A DNA stretch of 64,000 nucleotides. It comes from Amycolatopsis azurea DSM 43854. GTDB taxonomy: Bacteria; Actinomycetota; Actinomycetes; Mycobacteriales; Pseudonocardiaceae. The stretch spans positions 202,516 through 266,515 of the forward strand of contig NZ_MUXN01000006.1 of NCBI RefSeq assembly GCF_001995215.1, given 5' to 3'. How positions within the stretch are numbered: position 1 is the first letter of the stretch; each line of letters begins with the position of its first letter. Positions 40,367-52,294 of the stretch are shown here, in pieces. The notes beneath the pieces were generated by a model. It was not told the origin of the DNA and did no database searches. It worked only from the letters and a program-made list of their open reading frames with translations. A program made the position numbers and the translations under genes.

Positions 40367-41788
40367 ATGGGCGCAGAAACCACCCCCGAACGGACGACCG
40401 AGCGGGCGGGCCTGCGCCCGGACCTGCGACAACGCCACGTCCGGATGATCGCGCTCGGCGGGATCATCGGCGCGAGCCTGTTCATCGGCAGCGGCGCGGT
40501 CATCCACACCGTCGGCCCGGCGGCCGTCCTCTCCTACGCCATCGGCGGATTGATCGTCGTCCTGGTGATGCGGATGCTCGGCGAAATGGCGACAGCGGCG
40601 CCGTCGCAGGGTTCCTTCATGGAATACGCGCGGACTTCGCTCGGCGGCTGGGCGGGGTTCACCGTCGGCTGGTTGTACTGGTACTTCTGGGTCGGCGTGG
40701 TCGCGTTCGAGGCCGTCGCCGGGGCGAAGATCCTCCAGACCTGGATTCCCGTTGTACCGCAATGGATCTTCTCGCTGGTGCTGATGCTGCTGCTGACCGC
40801 GACCAACCTCGCCTCGGCCAAGTCGTTCGGGGAGACGGAGTTCTGGCTCGCGTCGGTCAAGATCGCCACGATCGTGGTGTTCCTCGTGGTGGGCATCCTG
40901 TTCGTGCTCGGGGCCTGGCCCGGCGGATCGTTCTCGGTCGGCAACATCGCGCAGGACGGCTTCCTGGCCAACGGCCCGTTTTCGGTCGTGCACGGGGTCG
41001 TGATCGTGATCTTCTCCTATTTCGGCGCGGAGATCGTCACCATCGCCGCCGCCGAATCACGGGAGCCCGAAACGGCCGTGCGCAAGGCGACCTCGTCGAT
41101 CGTCTGGCGCGTCATCGTGTTCTACGTCGGTTCCGTGACGCTGCTGGTGATGATCACCGGCTGGCGGGACATCCCGACCACGACGAGCCCGTTCGCCGCC
41201 GCGTTCGGCCGGTTCGGCATCCCCGCCGCCGAGACGATCGTCAGCGCGGTGGTGCTGACCGCGGTGCTGTCGGTGCTGAATTCGGGGCTGTACACCGCTT
41301 CCCGCATGTTGTTCGCGTTGCACGGCAACGGCTGGGCACCGAAGTGGATCGCGGACACGAACCGGCGCGGTGTGCCGTGGAAGGCGATCCTGGTGTCCAC
41401 TTCGGTCGGCTACGTGGCCGTGGTGATGAATTTCGTGTCACCGGACAAGATCTTCTACTTCATCATCAACTCCGCCGGCGCGGTCGCGTTGTTCGTCTAC
41501 GCGATCATCGCGGGCTCGCAGCTGCGGATGCGGCACCGTCTGGAGGCCGAGGCACCGGAACGGCTGAAGCTGCGCATGTGGGGCTATCCGTGGCTGAGCC
41601 GGCTCACCCTCGCCGGGACGCTGGCCGTGGTCGCGTCGATGCTGTTCGTGGACGCGGACACCCGCGCCCAGCTGTACCTGAGCCTGATCAGCCTGGCGGT
41701 GATCCTCGGCGTCTACTTCATCCAGCGCCGGCGATCCGGCCGAGAGCCCCGTAAAACACCTCTCCGATCTTCGCGGGATCACGGCTGA
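40367..41788 (+). CDS. APC-superfamily amino acid permease
   Basis: 473 residues, ATG behind AGGAGG at a 10-base gap. Twelve membrane helices are visible. The first contains MIALGGIIGASLFIGSGAV, the substrate motif of the amino acid transporter (AAT/GABA permease) group, and AESREPETAVRKATSS is the conserved loop. The last 24 codons overlap, antisense, the end of the VWA gene and encode a basic tail. Confidence 0.92.
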   Translation: MGAETTPERTTERAGLRPDLRQRHVRMIALGGIIGASLFIGSGAVIHTVGPAAVLSYAIGGLIVVLVMRMLGEMATAAPSQGSFMEYARTSLGGWAGFTVGWLYWYFWVGVVAFEAVAGAKILQTWIPVVPQWIFSLVLMLLLTATNLASAKSFGETEFWLASVKIATIVVFLVVGILFVLGAWPGGSFSVGNIAQDGFLANGPFSVVHGVVIVIFSYFGAEIVTIAAAESREPETAVRKATSSIVWRVIVFYVGSVTLLVMITGWRDIPTTTSPFAAAFGRFGIPAAETIVSAVVLTAVLSVLNSGLYTASRMLFALHGNGWAPKWIADTNRRGVPWKAILVSTSVGYVAVVMNFVSPDKIFYFIINSAGAVALFVYAIIAGSQLRMRHRLEAEAPERLKLRMWGYPWLSRLTLAGTLAVVASMLFVDADTRAQLYLSLISLAVILGVYFIQRRRSGREPRKTPLRSSRDHG

Positions 41789-43277
41789 GGAAGACCTGGC
41801 CATCTACGGGTGCGACGAGCTGCGCGAGTTCGGTCTCGTCGGCCTCCGGGCCGATCCCGATGGCGATCAAGGGCAGCGGACGGTCCGGATCGCGCAGCTT
41901 TCCCAGTTCCGCCTTCAGGTTCTCGCGACCGACGCCCTCGGGGTCGGTGTCGCGGCCGTCGGTCATCACGATGACGAGGTTCAGCTTCCCCTGCGCCCAT
42001 TCCTTGCGCGCCAGCCGATAGACGTCGAGGACACTGTCGTTGAGCCCGGTCCGCCCGTCGGGCACGGCGCGGACCGCGCGCAGCCGGTCCACCGCGGCCA
42101 GCTGCTGCCCGACCGGCGCCATCGGCAGGATCTCCCGGTAGTCACGCTCACCGTCCATTTTGGTCGCGAAGGCCAGGAAACGGATCTGTGACGTGGGTTT
42201 GAACAAGTGCAGCGCGTTCTCCGCGGCCTCCAGCGTGACCTGCAGACGGGACTTGCCGGTTCCCGGGACCGGCGCGCTCATCGATCCGGAGACGTCGATG
42301 AGCACCTGGGCCCGCGCGCTCACGTTCACCCCGGCCCATTGGGTGAGCGCTTTGTCGACTTCGGCGGCGTCCGGGATCTCGATACTGCGCTGCCCTCGCG
42401 CCTCGACGCGCTGATCGGTTTCGGTCAGCCGCAACGCCTGCCCGCCCGGCGCACGGAGACCGGACCACGTGCTGGTCGCCGCGCCTTGGAGCAGGGCACG
42501 CTTCAGCGCGGCGACGGCCCGGCCCTGCTGCTCGGTCGCGCTCGCGGTCTCCACGAACGGGTAGTCGAGCGACAGGGACGCGGGCGAATACGCGGCCACC
42601 AGCGCGGTTTCGCCGCTGGAAAGCTCCGCGTTGTGCCGCAGCACCTCGTTCTCCGACGTGGGGAACACCGTCGCGCCGGAAGTGGTGGCGGCGAACTTCC
42701 GGAGCAGGGCCACGTACGCGCCGGTGGGATCCGTGGCGTCCCGCGCGACGTCGGCCAGTGCCAGCAGCGCGGAAACACCGACGGGATCGCGCACGGGATC
42801 CGGCATCCCCGCCACGATTCCGGCGCTGCCCAGCACTTCCGGCCAGGTCAGCTGCTTGCGAGGCCAGCCGAGCCCGCCGGCGAGCGGCTCCGCGACCGCG
42901 AGCACCACCGGCGAACTGGCCACCGACGGCCCGGACACGGGAACCCCGCCCGCACGCCGCAGGAACAGCGTCGAGGACGGGATCCAGGCCTGTGGCCGGG
43001 GCGCGGTTCCGGACAGCTCGTCCGCCATCTGAAGGGAATCCCGGGGCTGGACGTCGAAGGCGACACAGACGAGCCGCAGGTCGCGGGCGGTCCGGGCGAC
43101 GGCGGGGGCGATGTCGGGCGACGCGGCGACGACCACCCGGGCGGGCTCGCAACCGGGGTCGGATCGCGCCCGGGCCACGGCCACCCAGGTGGCCGCGCCG
43201 AGCACGGCGGCCAGCGCGAGCGCCAGCAGCGGGATCAGCATCCGTCTTCGGGTCCGGGCGGTGGCGTGGCGGCCCAT
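41718..43277 (-). CDS. Substrate-binding plus VWA-domain membrane protein
   Basis: 519 residues. GGGAG lies five bases before the ATG at 43277. After a basic start there is one membrane helix (about residues 12-34). Residues 45-300 resemble an extracellular solute-binding protein. A VWA domain follows with the metal site D328-V-S330-G-S332 and TDGRDTD. Both domains lie outside the membrane. Related genes are widespread in actinobacteria but uncharacterised. Its 3' end overlaps the permease gene by 71 bases. Confidence 0.88.
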   Translation of the reverse strand: MGRHATARTRRRMLIPLLALALAAVLGAATWVAVARARSDPGCEPARVVVAASPDIAPAVARTARDLRLVCVAFDVQPRDSLQMADELSGTAPRPQAWIPSSTLFLRRAGGVPVSGPSVASSPVVLAVAEPLAGGLGWPRKQLTWPEVLGSAGIVAGMPDPVRDPVGVSALLALADVARDATDPTGAYVALLRKFAATTSGATVFPTSENEVLRHNAELSSGETALVAAYSPASLSLDYPFVETASATEQQGRAVAALKRALLQGAATSTWSGLRAPGGQALRLTETDQRVEARGQRSIEIPDAAEVDKALTQWAGVNVSARAQVLIDVSGSMSAPVPGTGKSRLQVTLEAAENALHLFKPTSQIRFLAFATKMDGERDYREILPMAPVGQQLAAVDRLRAVRAVPDGRTGLNDSVLDVYRLARKEWAQGKLNLVIVMTDGRDTDPEGVGRENLKAELGKLRDPDRPLPLIAIGIGPEADETELAQLVAPVDGQVFLSRDPAKIGEVFYGALGRIAGAG

Positions 43278-43450
43278 CGACTCTCCCGGCATGGGGGTTC
43301 GAGGAGCGTCCGAGGGTACGCCGCCCGCACCCCTAGGGGAAGGCTGCGACTTTCGTCGGAGAAGAACCCCACCAAGGCGGGAGGTGTCCGAGATCGGGTC
43401 ACGGAACACTTGCCCCGTAAGGAAAACACTCGAAACCGGGGGAATCCGTG

Positions 43451-43555
43451 ATGAACCGTCCCACTCGTGCGGAGCAACGCAAAGCGCGCAACGCCCTCTT
43501 CGGTCAGGCGGTCACGGTCGTCTTCGCCCTGCTGATAGCGGCTGCTTCCCGTTAG
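43451..43555 (+). CDS. 34-residue single-helix membrane peptide
   Basis: A basic start (MNRPTRAEQRKARN) is followed by one hydrophobic helix (GQAVTVVFALLIAAA) and a stop at 43553-43555. The ATG has GGGGGAA eight bases upstream. Composition is that of small membrane peptides that modulate larger membrane proteins. It is divergent from the VWA gene and its stop overlaps the end of the convergent pentapeptide gene by four bases. Confidence 0.5.
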   Translation: MNRPTRAEQRKARNALFGQAVTVVFALLIAAASR

Positions 43556-44328
43556 CCCTCACGCGGCACGAGGCGTCCCTGCGCGACCGGCGAAGCCACC
43601 CAGACCTGCCAGGGTGACGGCCACGAGTGCGCCGCGTCCGGCTTCTCCACCCGCGCGTCGGCGAAGTCCACGCGGTCCTCGAACTCGGCCCCGGCGAAGG
43701 TGGTCGTCCCACTGAACATCGCCTCGGCGAAGCTGGTGAACCGGGGGAAGGCGGCCGCGCGGAAGTCGGTGACGCCGGTGAACCACACCCTGTCGAAGTT
43801 CGCGAAACGCCAGAACCGGGCACCCTGGAAGTCCCCGCCGACGATCACTCCGTCACGGAAGTCGGCACCGCTGAGGTCACAGTCCGCGAAGTCCGGCTCG
43901 ACGAGGACCGCGTCCTGGAGATCCAGCTCCTCCCGGTGTTCGAGGATCCCGGGCCGCCGGAGACACCGGGTCAGCAGACCTTGCGCGGCCCGCCGGATCA
44001 CCAACTCGTCCTCGTCCTCGACCGGGAACCTGAACGGCTTGCGCAGGTAGGTGCAGGTCAGCTCGATGGCGTCTTCGCGCGCGTCAGGTTCTTCGCGTAC
44101 GTATCGCTCCAGGTCCGTGAAGCTCGCGAGCCGTTCCGCGGGGTCCTCACTGTCCATCTTCTCGACGACGCGTTCCCAGCGATCAAGCCGGAGCCCGGCG
44201 GCGACGAGCCCGGGCCGCAGCCGCCGGTCGCGCCGGATCCCCTCGAACGCGATCCAGCCCCCGTAGACCGCGCCGACCCCCAGCGCGACGCCCGCGAGCG
44301 CCGCCACGACGTACACCCCCACCATCAT
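43552..44328 (-). CDS. Membrane-anchored pentapeptide-repeat protein
   Basis: 258 residues. One N-terminal membrane helix (about 5-28) is followed by a helical region and then pentapeptide-type repeats (about 140-220, such as CDLSGADFRDG and TTTFAGAEFEDRVDFADA), which fold into a right-handed beta helix. The function is unknown; members protect targets or organise membranes. A CATAAT box six bases before the ATG supports a leaderless start at 44328 rather than the ATG one codon later. Confidence 0.85.
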   Translation of the reverse strand: MMVGVYVVAALAGVALGVGAVYGGWIAFEGIRRDRRLRPGLVAAGLRLDRWERVVEKMDSEDPAERLASFTDLERYVREEPDAREDAIELTCTYLRKPFRFPVEDEDELVIRRAAQGLLTRCLRRPGILEHREELDLQDAVLVEPDFADCDLSGADFRDGVIVGGDFQGARFWRFANFDRVWFTGVTDFRAAAFPRFTSFAEAMFSGTTTFAGAEFEDRVDFADARVEKPDAAHSWPSPWQVWVASPVAQGRLVPREG

Positions 44329-44340
44329 GTGGTGATTATG

Positions 44341-44388
44341 CGCGCGAAGGCCCCCTGGCTCGACTGAGTAAGGGGGCCTTTACGCGCG
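44341..44388. terminator. Hairpin after rnj
   Basis: CGCGCGaAGGCCCCC pairs with GGGGGCCTTtACGCGCG, 16 bases apart. It lies just after the rnj stop on the minus strand and before the pentapeptide gene. Confidence 0.8.
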
Positions 44389-44394
44389 TTCGAG

Positions 44395-47213
<2,819 letters not shown>

Positions 47214-48713
47214 CTATTTGACCTTGGTCGTGATCTGGGACGGGATCTGGCCGCCGTCGGTCTTGGCGAGCAGGCAGTAGAACCCGCGCGAGTAGTCGCG
47301 GGCCTCCTCGGTGGGCGGACGCTTCCACTCGGCCTCGGTCGGGACGACCGCCCGCCAGGTCAGCGTGGCCCGCTGCGCGGCGGGCACGACGTTCGAGTTG
47401 AAGGTCGCGGCGCACACCGTCTCGGCGATCCGGTTGACCGTTTCCACGCCCGGATACTCGGCGATCTGCGCGTCGTCGTCGCTGTAGGACTCCACGTCGA
47501 GCAGGGCACGTTTGGCGAAGATCTCCAGCAGGTGGTCTTTGTCGCAGCTGACCCCGTCGTTCAGGTTGATGCCCTCTCTGAGCGGCACGTTGTAGCAGTC
47601 CCCGGAGGACCCTAGCTTGACCTGGCCGTTGATGCCGTAGGTGAGCGTCGCCTGTGCCTGCGTGTTCCCCGCGGGCGCGGCCATCCAGCGGCCCAGGAAG
47701 ATCCCGCCGACCAGGGCTCCGATCACGGCGACGGCGGCGAGGCTCAGCCACAGCGGCCGAAGGTTGCGTTTGGCGGGGGCGGGCGCGAGCCGGGTCATCG
47801 GCTGGCCGGGCTGCATCATCGCCGTGCCGCCCGAGGGCGGGGTCGGCTGGGCCTGGACGCCCTGCGCCGCCGAGAGCAGGCTGCGCACCTGGTCATACGA
47901 CATCCGCGCTTCGGGCTTGGTGACCAGGAGACCGAGGATCGCGGCGGCCAGCGGGCCCTGGACGCGGGTCAGATACGGCGCCTCGGTCATGATCGCGTGC
48001 AGCGTGGCCGCGGTGGTCGACCGTTCGAACGCGACGATGCCCTCGGCGGCGAAGAACAGCGTCGTGCCCAGGGACCAGAGGTCCGATTCGGGCATCGCGT
48101 CGCGGCCCTCGACCCGTTCCGGCGCCATGAACGCGGGTGAGCCGACGATCATGCCGCTGGTGGTCAGGCGCGGGTCGTCGGCGGCGTGGGCGATGCCGAA
48201 GTCGGTGAGTTTCACGCGGCCGTCCGGCGCGACCATGATGTTCGCCGGTTTGACGTCGCGGTGCACGATCCCGGCGGCGTGCGCGGCCCGCAGCGCGGAC
48301 AGCACCCGCTCCCCCACCTGCGCGACCTGCTGCGCGGGCAGGGGTCCGCGTTCGCGGACCAGGTCGGCCAAAGTCGGCGCCTCGACCAGCTCCATCACGA
48401 TGTACGTCGCGCCGTTCTCGGTGACGACGTCGTACACGGTGACCACGGCCGGGTCGTTGAGGCGGCCGCCGGAACGTACCTCGCGCAGCATCCGCTCCGA
48501 AAGCACCGAGGCGTCCTCGGGCGCGTTCGGGAACTTCAGCTCCTTGATCGCCACCTGGCGGCCGATCACCTGGTCCTGTGCACGCCAGACGATCCCCATC
48601 CCGCCGCGGCCGAGCTCGCCCAGCAGGGCGTACCGTCCGGCGACGATCCGCCCGACGGCGGCCTGGTGCGTCTGCTGGGGCGGCCCGTACGGACGGGTCT
48701 GTTCGTCGGTCAA
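47214..48713 (-). CDS. Membrane Ser/Thr protein kinase
   Basis: 499 residues from a TTG behind GAAGGAG. Kinase landmarks are GRGGMG (35-40), VAIK with Lys57, HRDVKPAN (151-158) and DFG (171-173), with a Gly-rich activation region (GSPAFMAPE). A membrane helix lies at about residues 318-342, then an extracellular domain with cysteines (GDCYN, SCDKDH, VCAAT, FYCLL), perhaps a ligand sensor. It stands between thyX and dapA; the 111-base gap to dapA separates the transcripts. Confidence 0.92.
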   Translation of the reverse strand: MTDEQTRPYGPPQQTHQAAVGRIVAGRYALLGELGRGGMGIVWRAQDQVIGRQVAIKELKFPNAPEDASVLSERMLREVRSGGRLNDPAVVTVYDVVTENGATYIVMELVEAPTLADLVRERGPLPAQQVAQVGERVLSALRAAHAAGIVHRDVKPANIMVAPDGRVKLTDFGIAHAADDPRLTTSGMIVGSPAFMAPERVEGRDAMPESDLWSLGTTLFFAAEGIVAFERSTTAATLHAIMTEAPYLTRVQGPLAAAILGLLVTKPEARMSYDQVRSLLSAAQGVQAQPTPPSGGTAMMQPGQPMTRLAPAPAKRNLRPLWLSLAAVAVIGALVGGIFLGRWMAAPAGNTQAQATLTYGINGQVKLGSSGDCYNVPLREGINLNDGVSCDKDHLLEIFAKRALLDVESYSDDDAQIAEYPGVETVNRIAETVCAATFNSNVVPAAQRATLTWRAVVPTEAEWKRPPTEEARDYSRGFYCLLAKTDGGQIPSQITTKVK

Positions 48714-48796
48714 GGTTCGGTGCTCCTTCGGTTCGCGCAGGATGCTAACTCGGACCCGTTCGCGTACCGGAAGGTTCCTCGGACCCGCTTAGTGAA

Positions 48797-49189
48797 TCAG
48801 ACCGTGACCTCGTGCCCGGACTCCTGGAGCGCCTTCACCGCACGCTCCAGTTCGGACCCCCGGACCAGCACGTGGTCGGTGTCGAAAGTGGACAGCGAGA
48901 ACAGCGCCACCCCGGCGGCGGCCAGCTCGCTCGACAGCGCCGCGATGATGCCGGTCAGCGTGAACGCCAGCGGCCCGCGGACCGACAGCAGTCGCCAGCC
49001 GTCCTCGACGGTGGCCCCGGCCGGCGCGAGACCGGCCGGGCAGATCACCGACAGTTCTTCGGGCGTCCGTGTGACGGAGATCAGCACGGGCTCGCCGGGG
49101 TCGAGCAGGTTCGCCGGAACCGGCGCGTCCGGGGCGAGGCGGGCGACCGCGTATTCGCCGGGCCGGACGTCGATCGCGAGGCGTCGCAT
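48797..49189 (-). CDS. ACT-domain protein
   Basis: 130 residues. The second half is an ACT-like fold (GPLAFTLTGIIAALSSELA and VALFSLSTFDTDHVLV), and the first half a second related half-domain (VLISVTRTPEELSVICP). Such stand-alone double-ACT proteins are thought to bind amino acids. Its ATG overlaps the thyX stop (TGATG), so it is cotranscribed with thyX. Confidence 0.82.
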   Translation of the reverse strand: MRRLAIDVRPGEYAVARLAPDAPVPANLLDPGEPVLISVTRTPEELSVICPAGLAPAGATVEDGWRLLSVRGPLAFTLTGIIAALSSELAAAGVALFSLSTFDTDHVLVRGSELERAVKALQESGHEVTV

Positions 49190-49941
49190 CAGCCTTCGAG
49201 GACCTTCGGGCTGGACGCGACCTCGGTGCCGTCGGGCAGCGCGGAGATGGTGAAGTCCGCGAACACGTTGCCCGAGGCCTTCTGCAGCTCGCGCAGGCAG
49301 TCGATGGCCAGGGCGCGGATCTCGACGTCGGCGTGTTCGGTGGCGCGCATGGCGATGAAGTGCCGCCAGGCGCGGTAGTTGCCGGTGACCACGATGCGGG
49401 TCTCGGTCGCGTTCGGCAGCACCGCGCGGGCGGCCTGGCGGGCCTGCTTGCGGCGCAGGGTCGCGCTCGGCACGTCGGCGAACTTCTCCTCCAGGCCGGC
49501 GAGGAGCTCGGTGTAGGCGTCGACGGCGGCCTGGGAGGCGGCGAGGAACTTCGCGTGCAGCTCCGGGTCCTGCGCGATGACGTCGGGCTCGACGAACGCG
49601 GCGTCGCGCTCCGGCACGTAGCGCTGCGAGAGCTGCGAGTAGGAGAAGTGGCGGTGGCGGATCAGCTCGTGCGTCAGCGAGCGGGAGATCCCGGTGATGT
49701 AGAAGCTGACGGACCCGTGCTCCAGCACCGACAGGTGGCCGACGTCGATGATGTGCTCGAGGTAGCCGGCGTTGGTGGCCGTCTTCGGGTTCGGCTTCTT
49801 CCAGGACTGGTAGCAGGCCCGGCCCGCGAATTCGGCCAGCGCCTCACCACCGTCGGCATCGGTCGACCACGGTACGTCCGACGGCGGGAAGAACTCCGTC
49901 TTCGCGATCAGTTGAACCTTGGGTGACACGGTCTCGGCCAC
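49189..49941 (-). CDS. thyX: Flavin-dependent thymidylate synthase
   Basis: 250 residues from a GTG behind AAGGGAG. The ThyX motif RHRxxSxxxxSxRY is seen at 95-108 ([14 protein letters not shown]). It makes dTMP from dUMP with FAD and methylene-tetrahydrofolate. The reading frame stays open further upstream, but without a ribosome site. thyX near dapA is the mycobacterial order. Confidence 0.96.
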   Translation of the reverse strand: MAETVSPKVQLIAKTEFFPPSDVPWSTDADGGEALAEFAGRACYQSWKKPNPKTATNAGYLEHIIDVGHLSVLEHGSVSFYITGISRSLTHELIRHRHFSYSQLSQRYVPERDAAFVEPDVIAQDPELHAKFLAASQAAVDAYTELLAGLEEKFADVPSATLRRKQARQAARAVLPNATETRIVVTGNYRAWRHFIAMRATEHADVEIRALAIDCLRELQKASGNVFADFTISALPDGTEVASSPKVLEG

Positions 49942-50023
49942 GTTCGCACTCCCTTTCGACCCCTGCTCCACGACTCCAAGCAGCGTAACCGCAGCCCTCC
50001 CTGACACCCCGCCGACATCACGG

Positions 50024-50075
50024 TGACGTCATGGGCTCCTTGACTGACATCACAAGTGACGTCATAGTGGTGTCA
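50024..50075 (+). promoter_or_regulatory. Leaderless promoter with nested operators
   Basis: TTGACT (50040-50045), 17 bases, CATAGT (50063-50068), then six bases to the ATG at 50075. TGACGTCAT occurs at 50024-50032 and again at 50057-50065. The second copy is nested in a larger inverted repeat, TGACATCAC (50045-50053) and GTGGTGTCA (50067-50075). The sites cover the -10 and start, as autorepressors do. Confidence 0.7.
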
Positions 50076-50605
50076 TGGATCTGACGCCGTACATCACAAG
50101 CCTTCGCGAGGACCTCGCGAACACGGCTTCGGCCGGCGACGAGCAGACGCGGCGCGCTGCCGCGCTGCTGTCGTCGGCGCTGGAGCCCGCCGCCCGCCTG
50201 ACCATCATGAACGCCCTCGCCGACCTCGCCGCCGAAGTGACTTCGGCACTGCCGGGGCACGTCGTCGACGTCCGGCTCGACGGCCGCGACGTGCGCGTCG
50301 TCGTCACCGGCTCCGGCTCCGCCGAGGGCGCCGAGCAGTCCGCGCCCCGCCAGGAGGCGCCGCGGGAGGCCCCGCGCGCGCCCAAGGTGGACACGGGCGA
50401 CATCACCCGCATCACGCTGCGCCTGTTCGAGCAGGTCAAGGGCCAGGCGGAAGCCGCGGCCGCCTCTCAGGGCGTTTCGCTGAACACGTTCGTCTCGCAG
50501 GCCGTCCAGGGGGCGCTGGGCAAGAGCGGCGGCGAGCACTGGCAGCACAAGCAGAAGCCTGGCGGCGGTGCCGGTTCGCACCTGCACGGCTGGGTCCAGG
50601 GCTGA
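50075..50605 (+). CDS. Ribbon-helix-helix protein, HicB-like
   Basis: 176 residues. The C-terminal part (about 108-150, RITLRLFEQVKG ... SLNTFVSQAVQGAL) is a ribbon-helix-helix DNA-binding motif as in HicB-type antitoxins. The N-terminal 85 residues are helical with a short beta segment. A basic Gly/His tail follows. No HicA toxin is adjacent. The operators over its promoter indicate autoregulation. It may also regulate the DUF4097 gene 187 bases downstream. Confidence 0.8.
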   Translation: MDLTPYITSLREDLANTASAGDEQTRRAAALLSSALEPAARLTIMNALADLAAEVTSALPGHVVDVRLDGRDVRVVVTGSGSAEGAEQSAPRQEAPREAPRAPKVDTGDITRITLRLFEQVKGQAEAAAASQGVSLNTFVSQAVQGALGKSGGEHWQHKQKPGGGAGSHLHGWVQG

Positions 50606-50792
50606 GTCTCCTGTGGGCGGAGCTGAGGACGCACCTCAAAAGCAACCAAACGCGTGAACCCGCCCCGGCCGAAGGCCCCGCTATCGCGGTGGCAGGGCGC
50701 CCTGGTCCGCCATCGTGACGGGGAAGACCAGGCAGCGTCCTGCCGACGTCGATCGCGGTCGCGGGTTCACCACCAGACACTGAGGGACGGAA

Positions 50793-51701
50793 ATGACCGA
50801 GGAGAACACCCCCGCGGGTGAAGAGATCGTGCGCGTCGAAGACTTCGACGCCGAGGGTCCGATCGAGATCGACGTGAGCGTGGCCATCGGCCGGGTGACC
50901 ATCGAACTGACCGGCGAGAACGGCGTCCACGCCGAGGTCCGCCGGGACGGCGGCGAGCAGCAGCCGTGGGTGGACGGGATGACGAGCCTGCTCAGCTGGG
51001 TCGGGGAACGCTTCGGCGACCAGCTCGGCGCCGATCCGCGCACCTCGGTGGGCGACGCCGTGGCGCAGACGCGGATCGAGAAGGTCGGCAACCGGCTGGT
51101 CGTCCAGGCGCCGAAGGCCTGGCAGCTGAAGAACGTCCCGCTCGCCGTGACCGTCCGGGCACCCGCCGGTTCGCATCTGGAGGTGCGGGCCGGAGCGGCC
51201 GACGTCACGGTGACCGGTGCCGCCGGGCGCGCCGACCTCCTCACCGGCGCCGGCAAGATCGGCCTGGAGCGGGCCGACGGCTCGGCGATCGTCCGCACCG
51301 GCACCGGCGACATCAAACTCGGGCCGACGCTGTCCGGTCTGCAACTGCGCACCGGCAGCGGCTCCGTCGAAGCGGCCTCGGTGAACGGCTCGGCCACGGT
51401 CGCGACCGGCACCGGCGACGTCTGGCTCGGCGAGGTCGCGGGCGAGGTCCTGGCGCGCACCGGCAGCGGCGACCTCTCGGTGGCCGACGCCGCCTCCGGG
51501 TCGCTGGAGCTGACCACCGGATCGGGCGAGGTCCGGGTCGGGATCCGCGGCGGCGTCCAGGCGGAGATCGACCTTTCGTCGACGACCGGCGCCGTGTCGA
51601 GCGAGCTGGATGTCGCGGAGACCGCTCCCGCCGAGGTCTCGCTCAAGGTGCGGGCGCGCACCGGCACCGGCGACGCGAAGGTGACCAGCGCGGCCCGCTG
51701 A
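50793..51701 (+). CDS. DUF4097 beta-repeat protein
   Basis: 302 residues. After about 110 residues the chain is made of short repeated strands of the type TGAGKIGLERADGSAIVRTG and VRTGSGSVEAAS, a putative adhesin-like beta-solenoid (DUF4097). There is no signal peptide, so it is likely cytoplasmic or associated with the inner membrane. Function is unknown. It may share regulation with the upstream ribbon-helix-helix protein. Confidence 0.85.
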   Translation: MTEENTPAGEEIVRVEDFDAEGPIEIDVSVAIGRVTIELTGENGVHAEVRRDGGEQQPWVDGMTSLLSWVGERFGDQLGADPRTSVGDAVAQTRIEKVGNRLVVQAPKAWQLKNVPLAVTVRAPAGSHLEVRAGAADVTVTGAAGRADLLTGAGKIGLERADGSAIVRTGTGDIKLGPTLSGLQLRTGSGSVEAASVNGSATVATGTGDVWLGEVAGEVLARTGSGDLSVADAASGSLELTTGSGEVRVGIRGGVQAEIDLSSTTGAVSSELDVAETAPAEVSLKVRARTGTGDAKVTSAAR

Positions 51702-51724
51702 GGCCGTGGACCACAGGGGGATCG

Positions 51725-51772
51725 AGGGACCTTTGCTCTCACTTTTCCACGGGGGTGGGAGCAAAGGTCCCT
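51725..51772. terminator. Hairpin after the DUF4097 gene
   Basis: AGGGACCTTTGCTCTCAC pairs with GTGGGAGCAAAGGTCCCT with one mismatch and a 12-base loop. Located 24 bases after the stop. Confidence 0.7.
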
Positions 51773-51778
51773 TGCTCG

Positions 51779-52040
51779 GTTCAGGTGCTCGCGGACGGCC
51801 GCCAGGTGCTCGTCGGTGATCCCGGTGTGCGGATCGACCCGCACCAGGCCTGTGGCCTTCCCCGACAGGGTGTCCGCCTGGTGGGCCCAGACCAGCTCCG
51901 CGTCCCCGGCTGCTTCGAGCAGCGCCGTCCCGTGACCGGGGTCGAGCCAACATCCGCAGCGGATGTTTCCGGTTCCAGCCGCGGAGCCGGAACTTGTGCT
52001 CGGCGAAACCCGGCGGCTTGGGCCCCAGCGAGCGGCTTGA
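51779..52040 (-). pseudogene. Frameshifted gene remnant, unknown family
   Basis: On the minus strand the first part reads GPKPPGFAEHKFRLRGWNRK and the second LEAAGDAELVWAHQADTLSG, each with strongly GC-biased third codon positions but in different frames. The switch falls near 51950. The second part continues to TDEHLAAVREHL and meets the hairpin at 51772 without a stop. I cannot name the ancestor. Confidence 0.35.
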
Positions 52041-52187
52041 CCTCGTGAGTGGTGAGGACGGTTAGAGCGGACCGGTATTTGCCTACCTACCCCTGACCAG
52101 GGGACGGTGGCGTTTCGGGAGAGTGCTGGGTCGACGATGCCGCCGACGGCCGAGCGGGGAAGCCAGATGTGGCGGACCTCTGGTGCC

Positions 52188-52234
52188 GACTGTGTGGATT
52201 TTGGTGCGTTGGACGCACAGAAATCCACACAGTC
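52188..52234. terminator. Two-tier perfect hairpin
   Basis: GACTGTGTGGATTT pairs with AAATCCACACAGTC, and inside it GTGCGT pairs with ACGCAC around TGG. It lies 61 bases beyond the stop of the leftward winged-helix gene and is a likely terminator. Confidence 0.75.
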
Positions 52235-52294
52235 CCGCGTGACCGGTCCGGTCATGACCCCTCACCCTCAGTGACACCTCGCCACGAGGCTCGC

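Larger units (their letters stand above)
51702..52294. other. 593-base gap with hairpins and a decayed coding segment
   Basis: No intact gene is visible. It contains the hairpin 51725-51772, a minus-strand remnant (51779-52040), a region of mixed composition (52041-52187) without features I can name, and the two-tier hairpin 52188-52234. Confidence 0.6.
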
